From contig NZ_VAUO01000008.1 of assembly GCF_005796105.1 (NCBI RefSeq), positions 186,001-250,000 on the forward strand: a stretch of 64,000 nt of DNA, in the 5' to 3' direction. The notes under the pieces are model-generated. The model saw nothing but the letters and a program-made list of their open reading frames with translations. It was not told the origin of the DNA and searched no databases. This stretch comes from Pseudomonas mosselii. GTDB taxonomy: Bacteria > Pseudomonadota > Gammaproteobacteria > Pseudomonadales > Pseudomonadaceae. Every line of letters begins with the position of its first letter. Position 1 is the stretch's first letter. The translations under genes and the position numbers were made by a program. Shown here in pieces: positions 8,653-19,896 of the stretch.

Positions 8653-8657
8653 GCTTT

Positions 8658-11531
8658 TCAGAGCCAATCGGTGCGCGGGCGGTTGAGCAGCGCCTCGAAG
8701 GCACCAGGGTCGACAGGCCGGCTGATGAGGTAGCCTTGCACCTCGTCGCAGCCGTGCTCGCGCAAGAACGCCAGTTGTTCCGGGGTTTCCACACCCTCGG
8801 CCACCACTTTGAGTTCCAGGCTCTTGGCCATGGCGATGATCGCCCGGGTGATGGCGGCATCCTGGCTGCCTTCGAGCAAGCCGCGAATGAATGCCTGATC
8901 GATCTTCACGTAGTCCACCGGGAAGCGCTTGAGATAGCTCAGTGACGAGTACCCCGTACCGAAATCATCGATGGCGAGCTTCACGCCAAGGGCATGCAAC
9001 TGCTCGAACGCCGCGATGATGTGCTCAACGCTGTCCAGCAACTGGCTCTCGGTCAGTTCCAATTCCAGCAGGTGCGGCGCCAGCCCTGACTCTTGCAGGA
9101 CCTGCCGGACCAGACTGACCAATTTACCCTGGCGCAACTGATACACCGACAGGTTGACCGACACCCGAATTTCCATGCCCTGGCGGCGCCATTCACAGGC
9201 CTGCGAGCACGCCTGGCGCAGGACGAACTCACCCATCGGTGCGATCAATCCGGTCTCCTCGGCCAGACCGATGAACTCGCCGGGCGGCACCATACCCCAC
9301 GTCGGATGCTGCCAACGCACCAGAGCCTCGGCGGCGTGCAATTGGCCCGTACGCAGGCACAGCTTGGGTTGGTAGTAGACCAGCAACTGGCGCTCGTCGA
9401 TGGCCTTGCGCAACTGGTTTTCCAGTTGCAGGCGCTCCAGCGTGCTGGCGCGCAGGCTCTCAGTGTAGAACTGGAAGTTATCCCCCCCCAGATGCTTGGC
9501 GTGCTGCTTGGCCATGTCGGCCTGGCCGACCAGTGCGTTGAGATCGAAATTGCCGTCAGCCAACAGACTGATGCCCACCGACGCACTGACCACCAGCTCA
9601 TGCCCCCCTAGCCGTTGCGGCACACGTAGCTTGTCGAGCAGGCGCGTGGTGACGCGCACCAGGCTGGACAGGTTGGTGTAGCCATCGAACAGGATCGCGA
9701 ACTCATCGCCCGACAGACGTGCCACCGTGTCAGCCTCGGGCACGGCATTGGCGATGCGCTGGGCCATTTTCTTCAGCAGTTGGTCGGCCAACTCATGGCC
9801 GAGGCTTTCATTGAGCAACTTGAAGCGATCCAGGTCGACGTGCAGCAAGGCCAGGCTACGGCCATTCGAACGCATGCGCTGCGCGCCCTCGTGCAGACGC
9901 AGGCGGAACAGCGCACGGTTGGCGAGGCCGGTGAGGTCGTCGTAATGGGCCAGGTAGCGCAGCCGCTCCTCCGACTCGCGGCGGGCCGACAGGTCGGTGT
10001 AGAAGCCGACAATGCTGGCGATTGCGCCGCGCGCATCGCGCACGCTGTTGAGCTGCAACCATTGCGGGTAAAGCTCGCCGTTCTTGCGCGCTTCCACCAA
10101 CTCGCCCTGCCAACGCCCCTGCTGCTCCAACGCCTGGTCGATGGCATGGCTGTGGCGCCGCGCGTCGCGGCTGCACGACAGCTCCAGCGCGTTGCGCCCG
10201 ATCAACTCGGCGCGTACGTACCCGGTCACGTCGCAGAAGGTCTGGTTGACCGCCAACAGCTTGTACTGCGGATCGAGAATCGCGATGCCTTCGCTGGCCG
10301 CCTCGAACACCGTCGCCGCCAAGCGTTGCTGCTCCTCCTGCGCCTTGCGCACGGAGATGTCGCAACGGGTGCCAAGCATGCGCAGCACCTTGCCGTCGGC
10401 ATCACGCTCCACCGCCCGGCCGCGGTCCTCAATCCAGCACCAGTGGCCCTGGGCATGGCGTACCCGGTACTCCACCCGATAATCGTCGGTACGCCCCTTG
10501 AGGTGCTCGACCAGGGTCCGGCGTAACACCGGCAGGTCGTCTGGGTGCAAGCGCGGCTTGAGGTCGGCACGTACCGAGCGAACCTGCTCGGCATCCAGGC
10601 CGAACAGCGCATGCAGCTGAGTGTGGTGCACCTCGTCGGTGGCCAGGTTCCAGTCCCACAAGCCCAGCTCGCTGGCATCGAGCGCGAGCGCCAGGCGTTG
10701 CTCGCTCTTGCTCAGGGCCTGATTGGCCAAGTCCAGTTCATGACTGCGCTGGGCCACGCGCTGTTCAAGGCCTGCCTGGGCCTTGCGCAGTTCCTCTTCC
10801 GCCAGGCGACGCTGGCGCACCTCGGCGCTGAGCTGATGGTTGAGGTCCTCGGCGTGACGCTGGGCGGACTGCAGGTGCTCGATCAGCGACTGATTCTGGA
10901 AACGCCGCAGCAAGCTGCGCTCGAACAGCCGATTGACCTGCCACGCGACCACCACCAGCGCACCCAGCAGGAACAGGCCCAACCAGCCCCACCCACGCTG
11001 CTGGCCAGCATCATAGAAGAACAGGTACGCCACCGGCGGCAGCAGGCAGGGTATGGCAAAGCTGAGAAACGCCGGCAGGCTGACCGCATAGGCGACGCTG
11101 GCCGAAAGCGCCGCAGCGCCCAGCAAACCGAACACCCAGGCCTGCTGCACGAAGTTATCCACAGGCACCAGCGCGATCGCCGCACAGGCCAGGGTCAGGC
11201 CGCTGAACGCAGAGCCGGCCAGGAACATCCGCCACCAAGTAGGCTGGGCCTGGCGCGCCGGGGCAGCGGCCTCGAACGCCGCCACCTGGATCACCCGCAG
11301 CGCCACCAGCGCAAGCAACCAGACCACCCAGACGCTGACCAGCAGGTAGCGCTCAGGGGCCCATAACAGCCAGGCACAGAGCAGGCCGTTGAGCAGCATG
11401 AACAGCGTGGGCAGGAGCGATCCTTGGTACAACAGGCGGGTGCGCTCGATCGACAGCTCGGTGGCGAATCGCCGGCGAACGCTCCGTGTCGTCTGCGGCG
11501 GTACTCCCACCGCCATGCAATCCTGGGTCAT
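8658..11531 (-). CDS. Membrane-anchored PAS-GGDEF-EAL cyclic-di-GMP protein
   Basis: A 957-residue multidomain protein. An N-terminal block of about six hydrophobic segments (roughly residues 35-200) is followed by a coiled coil rich in Q/E/R (about 210-280), two PAS/PAC sensor domains (about 285-530), a GGDEF domain and a C-terminal EAL domain. The diguanylate cyclase signature reads RLSGDEF, i.e. S replaces the first G, which may still be active. The phosphodiesterase motif EALVRW and the DDFGTGYSSL loop are intact, so net c-di-GMP hydrolysis is likely. The start at 11531 (MTQDCMAVGV) is chosen; an upstream in-frame ATG at 11594 would add 21 residues, and neither has a strong ribosome-binding site. 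Confidence 0.85.
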   Translation of the reverse strand: MTQDCMAVGVPPQTTRSVRRRFATELSIERTRLLYQGSLLPTLFMLLNGLLCAWLLWAPERYLLVSVWVVWLLALVALRVIQVAAFEAAAPARQAQPTWWRMFLAGSAFSGLTLACAAIALVPVDNFVQQAWVFGLLGAAALSASVAYAVSLPAFLSFAIPCLLPPVAYLFFYDAGQQRGWGWLGLFLLGALVVVAWQVNRLFERSLLRRFQNQSLIEHLQSAQRHAEDLNHQLSAEVRQRRLAEEELRKAQAGLEQRVAQRSHELDLANQALSKSEQRLALALDASELGLWDWNLATDEVHHTQLHALFGLDAEQVRSVRADLKPRLHPDDLPVLRRTLVEHLKGRTDDYRVEYRVRHAQGHWCWIEDRGRAVERDADGKVLRMLGTRCDISVRKAQEEQQRLAATVFEAASEGIAILDPQYKLLAVNQTFCDVTGYVRAELIGRNALELSCSRDARRHSHAIDQALEQQGRWQGELVEARKNGELYPQWLQLNSVRDARGAIASIVGFYTDLSARRESEERLRYLAHYDDLTGLANRALFRLRLHEGAQRMRSNGRSLALLHVDLDRFKLLNESLGHELADQLLKKMAQRIANAVPEADTVARLSGDEFAILFDGYTNLSSLVRVTTRLLDKLRVPQRLGGHELVVSASVGISLLADGNFDLNALVGQADMAKQHAKHLGGDNFQFYTESLRASTLERLQLENQLRKAIDERQLLVYYQPKLCLRTGQLHAAEALVRWQHPTWGMVPPGEFIGLAEETGLIAPMGEFVLRQACSQACEWRRQGMEIRVSVNLSVYQLRQGKLVSLVRQVLQESGLAPHLLELELTESQLLDSVEHIIAAFEQLHALGVKLAIDDFGTGYSSLSYLKRFPVDYVKIDQAFIRGLLEGSQDAAITRAIIAMAKSLELKVVAEGVETPEQLAFLREHGCDEVQGYLISRPVDPGAFEALLNRPRTDWL

Positions 11532-11771
11532 ATGGCTGGTTTCTTGTTGTGTTCTTGATATGGCTGACCGCAAATGTGCAGGGAGCATACACAAGCGTCG
11601 CGCCGGACCAAACTGCTGTACGTCATGATCTCGAAAATGTCTCGCCCGTCTAAGTGCGACCGCTCAACCACGCGGCCCGCGCTGGCACACCGATGAACGG
11701 TCGAGCCGACGCCGGATGATTTACGCAGGGGGCGTTTGCCCCTGCCCCCCGCACGGCCCTAGAATGGCTGG

Positions 11772-13955
<2,184 letters not shown>

Positions 13956-14128
13956 GGTGCGCCCGCTCCGTTGGAGCGGGCCCGCCGCCTTTGTTGAACC
14001 TTCATACAGCCGCTGTCCAACTTTCCGACTGTTAGGCAAAAGCTCGAAACATCTTGTCGCTGGTCATGTCTGCCCCTTCATGTGCACCATGGCGCGCGTG
14101 CAATCCACAAAATGGGAACCCCCAACTT

Positions 14129-14980
14129 ATGCAACGTTTTCTTAGCATCGCTCTGGCGCTCTGCGTCAGCCTGACGCTGAGCCTCGACGCCAACGCCGCC
14201 AAGCGCTTCGGTGGCGGCAAGAGCTCGGGCTCCGCGCCGATCCACCAAACCCGCCAGGCCGCACCGGCCACGCCAGCTGCCGCCCCGACCGCTCCGGGCC
14301 GTGCCCCAGCCGCCGCCAGCGGCGCTTCGCGCTGGTTGGGCCCTCTGGCCGGTATCGCCGCCGGTGGCCTGCTGGCCTCCATGTTCATGGGTGACGGCTT
14401 CGAGGGTATGCAGATCCTCGACTTCCTGCTGATGGGCCTGGTTGCCTTCCTGGTGTTCCGCTTCATTGCCGCGCGTCGTCGTCAGCAGCAGCCGCAAGTC
14501 GCTGCCGCCGGCCACGCGCCGTATCAGCGTGAAGTGCAGCCTCAGGCCGCACCGCAGTCGATCTTCGGTGGTTCCGCAGCCCCTGCTGCCGCCCCAGTGA
14601 TCAATGCGCCAGCCTGGTTCAACGAAGCCAGCTTCCTGGCCGCCGCCCGTTCGCACTTCCAGTCGCTGCAGCAGCACTGGGACGCCAACGAGATGGACAA
14701 GATCGCCGAATTCGTCACTCCGCAGATGCTTGAGTTCCTCAAGCGCGAGCGTGCCGAGCAAGGCGATGGCTTCCAGTCCACCTACATCGACGACCTTGAT
14801 GTGCAACTGGAAGGCGTCGAAGATCGCGCCGACAAGACCATCGCCACCCTCACCTTCCGTGGCGTGTCGAAGTCCTCGCGTTTCGACCAAGGCGAAGCGT
14901 TCAACGAAAGCTGGCACATGGAACGCGCCCAGGGCGAAAACCAGCCCTGGATGCTGGCCGGTATCCGCCAGAACGGTTAA
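14129..14980 (+). CDS. Tim44-like domain membrane protein
   Basis: A 283-residue exported or membrane protein. The start at ATG 14129 gives a clear signal sequence (RFLSIALALCVSLTLSL, then DANAAKRFGGG), followed by an Ala/Pro-rich linker, a membrane segment with GLLASMFMG and ILDFLLMGLVAFLVFRFIAA (about residues 80-115), and a C-terminal Tim44-like/calcium-channel-like domain (about 160-283; WFNEASFLAAARSHFQSLQQ). Bacterial Tim44-like proteins are usually described as membrane-associated and of uncertain role; a part in envelope or lipid interactions is possible. A strong bidirectional terminator follows 18 bases after the stop. Confidence 0.8.
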   Translation: MQRFLSIALALCVSLTLSLDANAAKRFGGGKSSGSAPIHQTRQAAPATPAAAPTAPGRAPAAASGASRWLGPLAGIAAGGLLASMFMGDGFEGMQILDFLLMGLVAFLVFRFIAARRRQQQPQVAAAGHAPYQREVQPQAAPQSIFGGSAAPAAAPVINAPAWFNEASFLAAARSHFQSLQQHWDANEMDKIAEFVTPQMLEFLKRERAEQGDGFQSTYIDDLDVQLEGVEDRADKTIATLTFRGVSKSSRFDQGEAFNESWHMERAQGENQPWMLAGIRQNG

Positions 14981-14998
14981 CCGCCGCACGTTGCACAC

Positions 14999-15026
14999 AA
15001 AACCCCGGGCCTGTCCCGGGGTTTTT
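14999..15026 (+). terminator. Rho-independent terminator
   Basis: An 11-bp stem AAAACCCCGGG / CCCGGGGTTTT with a short loop and a run of five T on the plus strand, starting 18 bases after the Tim44-like gene. The flanking A and T tracts would also allow it to work on the opposite strand. Confidence 0.9.
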
Positions 15027-15094
15027 GCTTTTGCCAGAGCGGGCTACTAGGGTATAACGCGCAGCGTTGTCATCAAGGCTAGAGGACGTGAACC

Positions 15095-15502
15095 GTGGAA
15101 GAAGTGATCGAACAACTCCGAGAAGCAAGCGAGCCGGTACCGGTACCGCTCGAACTTCCCGATGAAGATCAACTGGTCGAAATCGAAGAACAGCTGTTCA
15201 TCAACATTCCTTTCGTATTCAAGGAATACCTGCTCACTGTCAGCGATGTCGTCTATGGCAGCTTGGAGCCGGTGACCGTTACAGACCCACAATCGCATAC
15301 CTACCTGCCAGACGTGGCCGCCAACGCCTGGGATGCCGGCGTACCGCGCGACCTCATCCCGCTCTGCCAGGACGGCGACGACTACTATTGCGTGGAAGAA
15401 GACGGCACCGTGGTGCTGTGGTCCGGCGATGAAGAAATCGTCACCGAGGAGAGCTGGGAATCGGTTTGGCACTGGGCCCGGGACGTCTGGCTGGAAAGCT
15501 GA
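15095..15502 (+). CDS. SMI1/KNR4 family protein
   Basis: A 135-residue acidic protein of the SMI1/KNR4 (SUKH) superfamily. The N-terminal VIEQLREASEPVPVPLELPD, followed by FKEYLLTVSDVVYG, matches the family's conserved helix and L-P-x-x-Y/FKEYL motif; YYCVEEDGTVVLWSGDE is the typical beta region. It begins at a GTG preceded by AGAGGA. SUKH proteins often act as immunity proteins to polymorphic toxins, but here no toxin gene lies beside it, and the protein is a conserved single gene in P. putida, so a housekeeping role is equally possible. Confidence 0.8.
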   Translation: MEEVIEQLREASEPVPVPLELPDEDQLVEIEEQLFINIPFVFKEYLLTVSDVVYGSLEPVTVTDPQSHTYLPDVAANAWDAGVPRDLIPLCQDGDDYYCVEEDGTVVLWSGDEEIVTEESWESVWHWARDVWLES

Positions 15503-15641
15503 ATGAGCATTATCCGCATAAAATAGTAGCCCATGGCCACCAACTGCGTAAAATCGCCAGGCTTTCTGCGCCTGGCGACATCGCTACCGCTCCATCCCCT
15601 CGGACGACGATGAAATCTTGCGCAGAAAGCGCTCGTTACGC

Positions 15642-17402
15642 TCAATGCGAATGATCGCGGTGGTTCTCCAGCGTCTCCAGCAAGGCAATCTGCATGCGTG
15701 TATGCACGCGGATGAACCAGCGCCATAGCAGGGCTACCACCCCCGCCGCCACCACCACGATGATCAGCAGCAGCTCGCTGGTCGGCAAGATGCTCGCCGA
15801 CAGCGCCGCCAGCAGCAGGAAGATCACCAACAGCGACAACAGCGGAATCACCTCGGCGATCACCCGGCGCACACGCTGGGTATGACGCCCGGCCATCTCC
15901 GGCTTGACGCCCATTTCCGCCAGCAGCATCGACAGTGCCTTGAGCTTGCGGTACGCCGCGATCAGGAACGGCAGCGACAGCAGCAGCGCCGCGCCCCAGA
16001 TCAGCGCCTTCTGCTGGCCGACGTCGACCACCCATTCACTCAGCCAAGCCGCGATGCGCCCGGCAAAGTAGCCGCCGCTGAAGAAGATTGCGATCACCAG
16101 CGCGAGATTGACCCCCACCTGCAACAGGATGCGCCGGATCATCGCCGCCAGCATGGCACCTTCACCCTGGGGCTGGATGCTGCGCAGCCATTCGCCGTAC
16201 AACGACAGTACCCGGGACAGACGACTAGGGACGACCTTACCTAGGCGAATCGACAGCGGATCCGCCGCGCGGATCAGGTACGGCGTCAACAAGGTGGTGA
16301 TGGCCGACACTGCGACGGCAACCGGGTAGAGGAAGTCGCTGGTGACCTGCAAGGTCATGCCCAGCGCCGCGATGATGAACGAAAATTCGCCAATCTGTGA
16401 AAGCCCCATGCCGACGCGCAGCGAGGTGCGTCCATCGTTGCCGGCAATGAACGCGCCCATGCCGCACGAGAGCATCTTGCCTAGCACCACGGCCAGGGTG
16501 ATCACCATGATCGGCCAGGCATACTCGATCAGAATCGCAGGGTCGATCATCAGGCCGATGGCGACGAAGAAAATGGCACTGAACAGGTCGCGAACCGGCT
16601 CGATCAAACGTTCGATCTTCAGCAGCTCGCGCGATTCGGCCATGATCGCGCCGATCAGGAAGGCGCCCAGCACCATGCTGTACTCGAGCTTGACCACCAG
16701 CAGGCAGAAACCGAAGCACAGCCCCAGCACGGTGATCAGCAGCATCTCGTTGCTTTCGAACTTGGCCACATAGGCCAACAAGCGTGGCACCAGCAGAATA
16801 CCGATCACCAGCGCGACGATCATGAACAGCGATAGCTTGCCCACGGTGGAGAACACTTCACCCGAACTCACCGTGCCGCTGACGGCGATACCCGACAGCA
16901 GCGCGATGATGCCAATGCCGAGGATGTCCTCGACGATCAATACCCCGAAGATCAGCTGGGCGAAGCGCTCGTTCTTCATCTTCAGGTCATTGAGCGCCTT
17001 GACGATGATGGTGGTCGAAGAGATCGCCAGGATCGCGCCGAGGAACAGCGAGTCCATGGTGCTCCAGCCGAACCAGCGGCCGATCTCGAAGCCGATCCAG
17101 ATCATCAGGACGATTTCCAGGAACGCCGCGATGAACGCCGTGGCGCCCACCTTGAACAACTTGCGCAGGCTGAATTCCAGGCCCAGGCAGAACATCAGGA
17201 AGATCACGCCCAGTTCGGCGAGGGTCTTGATCGTGTCCTCATCATGGATAAGCCCGAAAGGTGGGGTGTGCGGGCCAATGATGAAGCCAGCGACGATATA
17301 GCCCAGCACCACTGGCTGCTTGAGACGATGGAAGAGAATGGTCACCACCCCGGCGACCAGCATGATCACCGCCAGGTCCTGGATGAAGCTGATGGCATGC
17401 AT
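15642..17402 (-). CDS. CPA2-family cation/proton antiporter
   Basis: A 586-residue inner-membrane protein with about twelve transmembrane helices in a Na+/H+ exchanger domain (residues 1-~400) and a further C-terminal hydrophobic part (about 440-560) without a TrkA-N/RCK domain. The stretches GVIFLMFCLGLEFSLRKLFK and ISSTTIIVKAL are typical of the KefB/KefC and CPA2 group. It likely exchanges K+ or Na+ for protons, but the ion cannot be read here. The ATG at 17402 (MHAISFIQDLA) follows AAGGAG at good spacing and is preferred to longer upstream frames. Confidence 0.87.
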   Translation of the reverse strand: MHAISFIQDLAVIMLVAGVVTILFHRLKQPVVLGYIVAGFIIGPHTPPFGLIHDEDTIKTLAELGVIFLMFCLGLEFSLRKLFKVGATAFIAAFLEIVLMIWIGFEIGRWFGWSTMDSLFLGAILAISSTTIIVKALNDLKMKNERFAQLIFGVLIVEDILGIGIIALLSGIAVSGTVSSGEVFSTVGKLSLFMIVALVIGILLVPRLLAYVAKFESNEMLLITVLGLCFGFCLLVVKLEYSMVLGAFLIGAIMAESRELLKIERLIEPVRDLFSAIFFVAIGLMIDPAILIEYAWPIMVITLAVVLGKMLSCGMGAFIAGNDGRTSLRVGMGLSQIGEFSFIIAALGMTLQVTSDFLYPVAVAVSAITTLLTPYLIRAADPLSIRLGKVVPSRLSRVLSLYGEWLRSIQPQGEGAMLAAMIRRILLQVGVNLALVIAIFFSGGYFAGRIAAWLSEWVVDVGQQKALIWGAALLLSLPFLIAAYRKLKALSMLLAEMGVKPEMAGRHTQRVRRVIAEVIPLLSLLVIFLLLAALSASILPTSELLLIIVVVAAGVVALLWRWFIRVHTRMQIALLETLENHRDHSH

Positions 17403-17675
17403 GGCGTGAATACTCCTTGTCTCGATGCACGGGCCGACCACTCCTCTGCCAGATCGCTCTGAAACTGGAAGCAGACACATACTGTAGTGATAGGTGGAAA
17501 AGCCCACGTTGCATGGGTGCTGTCAGGTTAACATTGCGTCTCGCTGCACATTGCCTGTGCAATATGCGGAAACAGATCGGCAGATCCAGCGCCGCTGGTG
17601 GCAAGATCGGCGTGACGACGGCGCGTCAGGCGACGTCCCGTAACAGGATGGGAAACCTCAAAGAGGGGAACAGAA

Positions 17676-18212
17676 GTGTCAGCAGATACCCGCCCCGTTT
17701 CAGCGCAACCTCACCGTGAGCTCACTATGGAACCTGGAAACGCCCAGTTGTCGATGACTGTCCTGATGACCCCGGACATGGCCAACTTCTCTGGCAACGT
17801 ACATGGCGGCACCCTGCTCAAGTATCTCGATGAAGTTGCCTACGCTTGCGCGAGCCGCTATGCCGGCAGCTACTGCGTGACCCTGTCGGTGGACCAGGTG
17901 ATCTTCCGCGAGCCCGTGCACGTGGGCGAGCTGGTGACATTCCTGGCCTCGGTCAACTACACCGGCAATACGTCGATGGAAGTAGGCATCAAGGTGGTGA
18001 CCGAGAATATCCGCGAGCGCTCGGTACGCCATTCCAACAGTTGCTTCTTTACCATGGTCGCGGTGGACGATAACCGCCGCCCGGTGCAGGTCCCTCCCCG
18101 CCAGCCCGAAACCGCCGAAGAGAAGCGCCGCTTCCTGCAAGGCCAGCAGCGCCGCCAGATCCGCCAGGAACTGGAGCAGCGCTACCAGAACCTGAAGGCC
18201 GATTCGATCTGA
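17676..18212 (+). CDS. Acyl-CoA thioesterase (hotdog fold)
   Basis: A 178-residue thioesterase of the YciA/acyl-CoA hydrolase group. GNVHGGTLLKYLDEVAYACA is the hotdog-fold catalytic signature, with the conserved H-G-G and the acidic D on the central helix; YTGNTSMEVGIKV is the paired strand. It hydrolyses acyl-CoA to free acid and CoA in the cytoplasm; chain preference is unknown. The GTG at 17676 follows GAGGGGAA; an internal ATG at 17727 (MEPGNAQLSM) is a credible alternative that would remove 17 poorly conserved residues. The C-terminus is strongly basic (RQQRRQIRQELEQRYQN). Confidence 0.88.
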   Translation: MSADTRPVSAQPHRELTMEPGNAQLSMTVLMTPDMANFSGNVHGGTLLKYLDEVAYACASRYAGSYCVTLSVDQVIFREPVHVGELVTFLASVNYTGNTSMEVGIKVVTENIRERSVRHSNSCFFTMVAVDDNRRPVQVPPRQPETAEEKRRFLQGQQRRQIRQELEQRYQNLKADSI

Positions 18213-18318
18213 TCGGCAACACCACTCGTTGGCTTAACACGGTCTTTGTAGGAGTTCACCCAGCCCTGCCGGGCTGCGCTGTCGTGCAGAGAACTGATTT
18301 CGCAAGCGCGCCGCGTAC

Positions 18319-18407
18319 CCTGTGGGAGCGGGCTTGCCCGCGAAGCAGGCGACTCGGTGTATGGCACCGGCTTCGCCGGTGTTCGCGGGCAAGCCCGCTC
18401 CCACAGG
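18319..18407. repeat. Paired REP element with 26-bp perfect inverted arms
   Basis: The arms at 18319-18344 and 18382-18407 are perfect reverse complements over 26 bases (core GGGAGCGGGCTTGCCCGCGA). They enclose 37 bases that hold a smaller hairpin, ACCGGC-TTC-GCCGGT. This is the classic P. putida REP sequence arranged as an inverted pair in the thioesterase-pdxY gap. Such pairs are usually mobilised by RAYT transposases; no RAYT gene is present in the window. Confidence 0.88.
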
Positions 18408-18444
18408 TACCTGCTAAATCAAAAAGTTATGTGTAGTTCTATGA

Positions 18445-18489
18445 GAGCGGCCTTGCGCCGCGATGGGCTAGGCCCCGGCAAGGCCGCTC
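18445..18489. repeat. Second REP-like inverted repeat
   Basis: Arms GAGCGGCCTTG (18445-18455) and CAAGGCCGCTC (18479-18489) are exact reverse complements. They belong to a different REP flavour (GGCCTTGC) from the neighbouring pair. The element lies 23 bases downstream of the pdxY stop and may act as a bidirectional transcript end for the thioesterase and pdxY. A third, shorter dyad (CAGCCCTGCCGGGCTG) lies near 18258-18273. Confidence 0.65.
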
Positions 18490-18511
18490 CTACAGTGCGC
18501 GCCACCTCGGC

Positions 18512-19384
18512 TCAGAGGTTGATCCGCTGCGCCTCGAAGCGCACCCGCGGATGGGCGATACGGTCCTGGGCCCGCACCGGCTGCAACTCGTAGCTGGCGC
18601 AGGCCTGGGTTTCGAGCAGCACCTCATGCACGGCAGCTGCCGTGAACTCGAAGGCCTGCACCCAGTCATCGCCCAGCAGCACGCGGGCCAGGAACAGGCC
18701 CGAGGTCAGATCGCCAACGCCCACTGGCTGGCGCGGGAAGGCCAGCAGCGGCCTGCGCAGGTGCCAGCTGCCTTGGGCGCTCACCAGCAACATCTCGAAC
18801 GCATCCTGCGCACGACCGGGGTAGTTCAGGTGCTTGACCAGCACCACCTTTGGTCCACGGGCCAGTAGGCTGCGGGCCATACCCACGCAGTCCGCCAGCG
18901 ACTCGGCGCGGCGGCCACAAAAGCTGTCCAGCTCCAGTTGGTTGGGGCAGAGGATATCGGCCTGTGCCACGGCCTCGTAGAGCAGGAAGTCGCTGACCTC
19001 GGCCGGAACCACGCAACCCTTCTCGGCATGCCCCATCACCGGATCGCACAGGTACAGCGCCTTGGGGTTGGCGGCCTTGATCCGCGCCACCCCAGCCAGG
19101 ATCGCCCGGCCCTGCTCGGCACTGCCCAGGTACCCCGACAGCACGGCGTCACAGTTGCCCAACTCGCCGATATTGCAAATGCCTTCCACCAACGCAGGAA
19201 TTTGCGCTGGGGCGAGCACTTCTCCGGCCCACTGTCCATACTGAGTGTGGTTGGAGAACTGTACGGTGTTGAGCGGCCAGACATTGACCCCCACCCGCTG
19301 CATGGGAAACACCGCGGCGCTGTTGCCGGCGTGCCCGAAGACGACGTGGGACTGGATGGCGAGCAGGTGCGGCGTACGTTTCAT
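18512..19384 (-). CDS. pdxY: Pyridoxal kinase PdxY
   Basis: A 290-residue ribokinase-fold kinase that phosphorylates pyridoxal in the vitamin B6 salvage pathway. The N-terminus LLAIQSHVVFGHAGNSAAVF and PMQRVGVNVWPLNTVQFSNH match PdxY/PdxK closely, and GVGDLTSGLFLARVLLG near the C-terminus is the catalytic and anion-hole region with the conserved Asp. The start at 19384 (MKRTPHLLAI) is chosen by family alignment, with GGAAA upstream. A paired REP element and another dyad separate it from the convergent thioesterase gene. Confidence 0.93.
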   Translation of the reverse strand: MKRTPHLLAIQSHVVFGHAGNSAAVFPMQRVGVNVWPLNTVQFSNHTQYGQWAGEVLAPAQIPALVEGICNIGELGNCDAVLSGYLGSAEQGRAILAGVARIKAANPKALYLCDPVMGHAEKGCVVPAEVSDFLLYEAVAQADILCPNQLELDSFCGRRAESLADCVGMARSLLARGPKVVLVKHLNYPGRAQDAFEMLLVSAQGSWHLRRPLLAFPRQPVGVGDLTSGLFLARVLLGDDWVQAFEFTAAAVHEVLLETQACASYELQPVRAQDRIAHPRVRFEAQRINL

Positions 19385-19503
19385 GCAGGAAGTTTCCGAA
19401 ACCATGTGAAAAATGTGCGGCCCGCAGTATGAACCCGAATGCCATCTGTACGACAGGCCAGAGACGCAGTTAAGCTGGATCGACCTGTCTGGAGCGAACG
19501 CAA

Positions 19504-19896
19504 ATGCTGACCCTGGAAAACCTTTTCGTCCTGATGCTGGTGGCGACCGCAGGCGCCTGGCTGTGGCACAACCATGGGCTGCGCGAAAAGGCCCTGGCGC
19601 GGGTCAAGCAACATTGCGCCAAGCTCGACCTGGAACTGCTCGACGACGCGGTGGCGCTCAAGCGCATCGGCTTCGTGCGTGACGCTAACGGCAAGAAACG
19701 CCTGGCGCGCATCTACAACTTCGAGTTCACGGTCACCGGCGAGCAGCGCCACCCCGGCACGGTCACCCAGTTCGGGGCACACACCCTGCACATCGAGCTG
19801 GCTCCCTACCCGTTCGAGATCAAGACCCCACCACGTACCGACAATGTGATCGAGATGCAGCAGTGGCGCCAGGAACATAACCGCTGGCGCAACTGA
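19504..19896 (+). CDS. DUF3301 domain protein
   Basis: A 130-residue protein with one N-terminal membrane segment (LENLFVLMLVATAGAWLW) followed by a short soluble domain containing HGLREKALARVKQHCAKLDL and ELLDDAVALKRIG, the signature of DUF3301, conserved in gammaproteobacteria. The function is unknown. GGAG lies 10 bases before the ATG. The stop codon abuts, base to base, the stop codon of the convergent COG0523 gene, leaving no space for a terminator between them. Confidence 0.85.
   Translation: MLTLENLFVLMLVATAGAWLWHNHGLREKALARVKQHCAKLDLELLDDAVALKRIGFVRDANGKKRLARIYNFEFTVTGEQRHPGTVTQFGAHTLHIELAPYPFEIKTPPRTDNVIEMQQWRQEHNRWRN

Noticed and set aside
15095..15502. SMI1/KNR4 gene as part of a toxin-immunity system
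   Set aside because: No toxin, Rhs, CdiA or secretion gene lies next to it; it sits between single-copy core genes.
18319..18489. Repeats as a CRISPR array
   Set aside because: The repeats are inverted REP palindromes of differing sequence, without regular spacers or cas genes.
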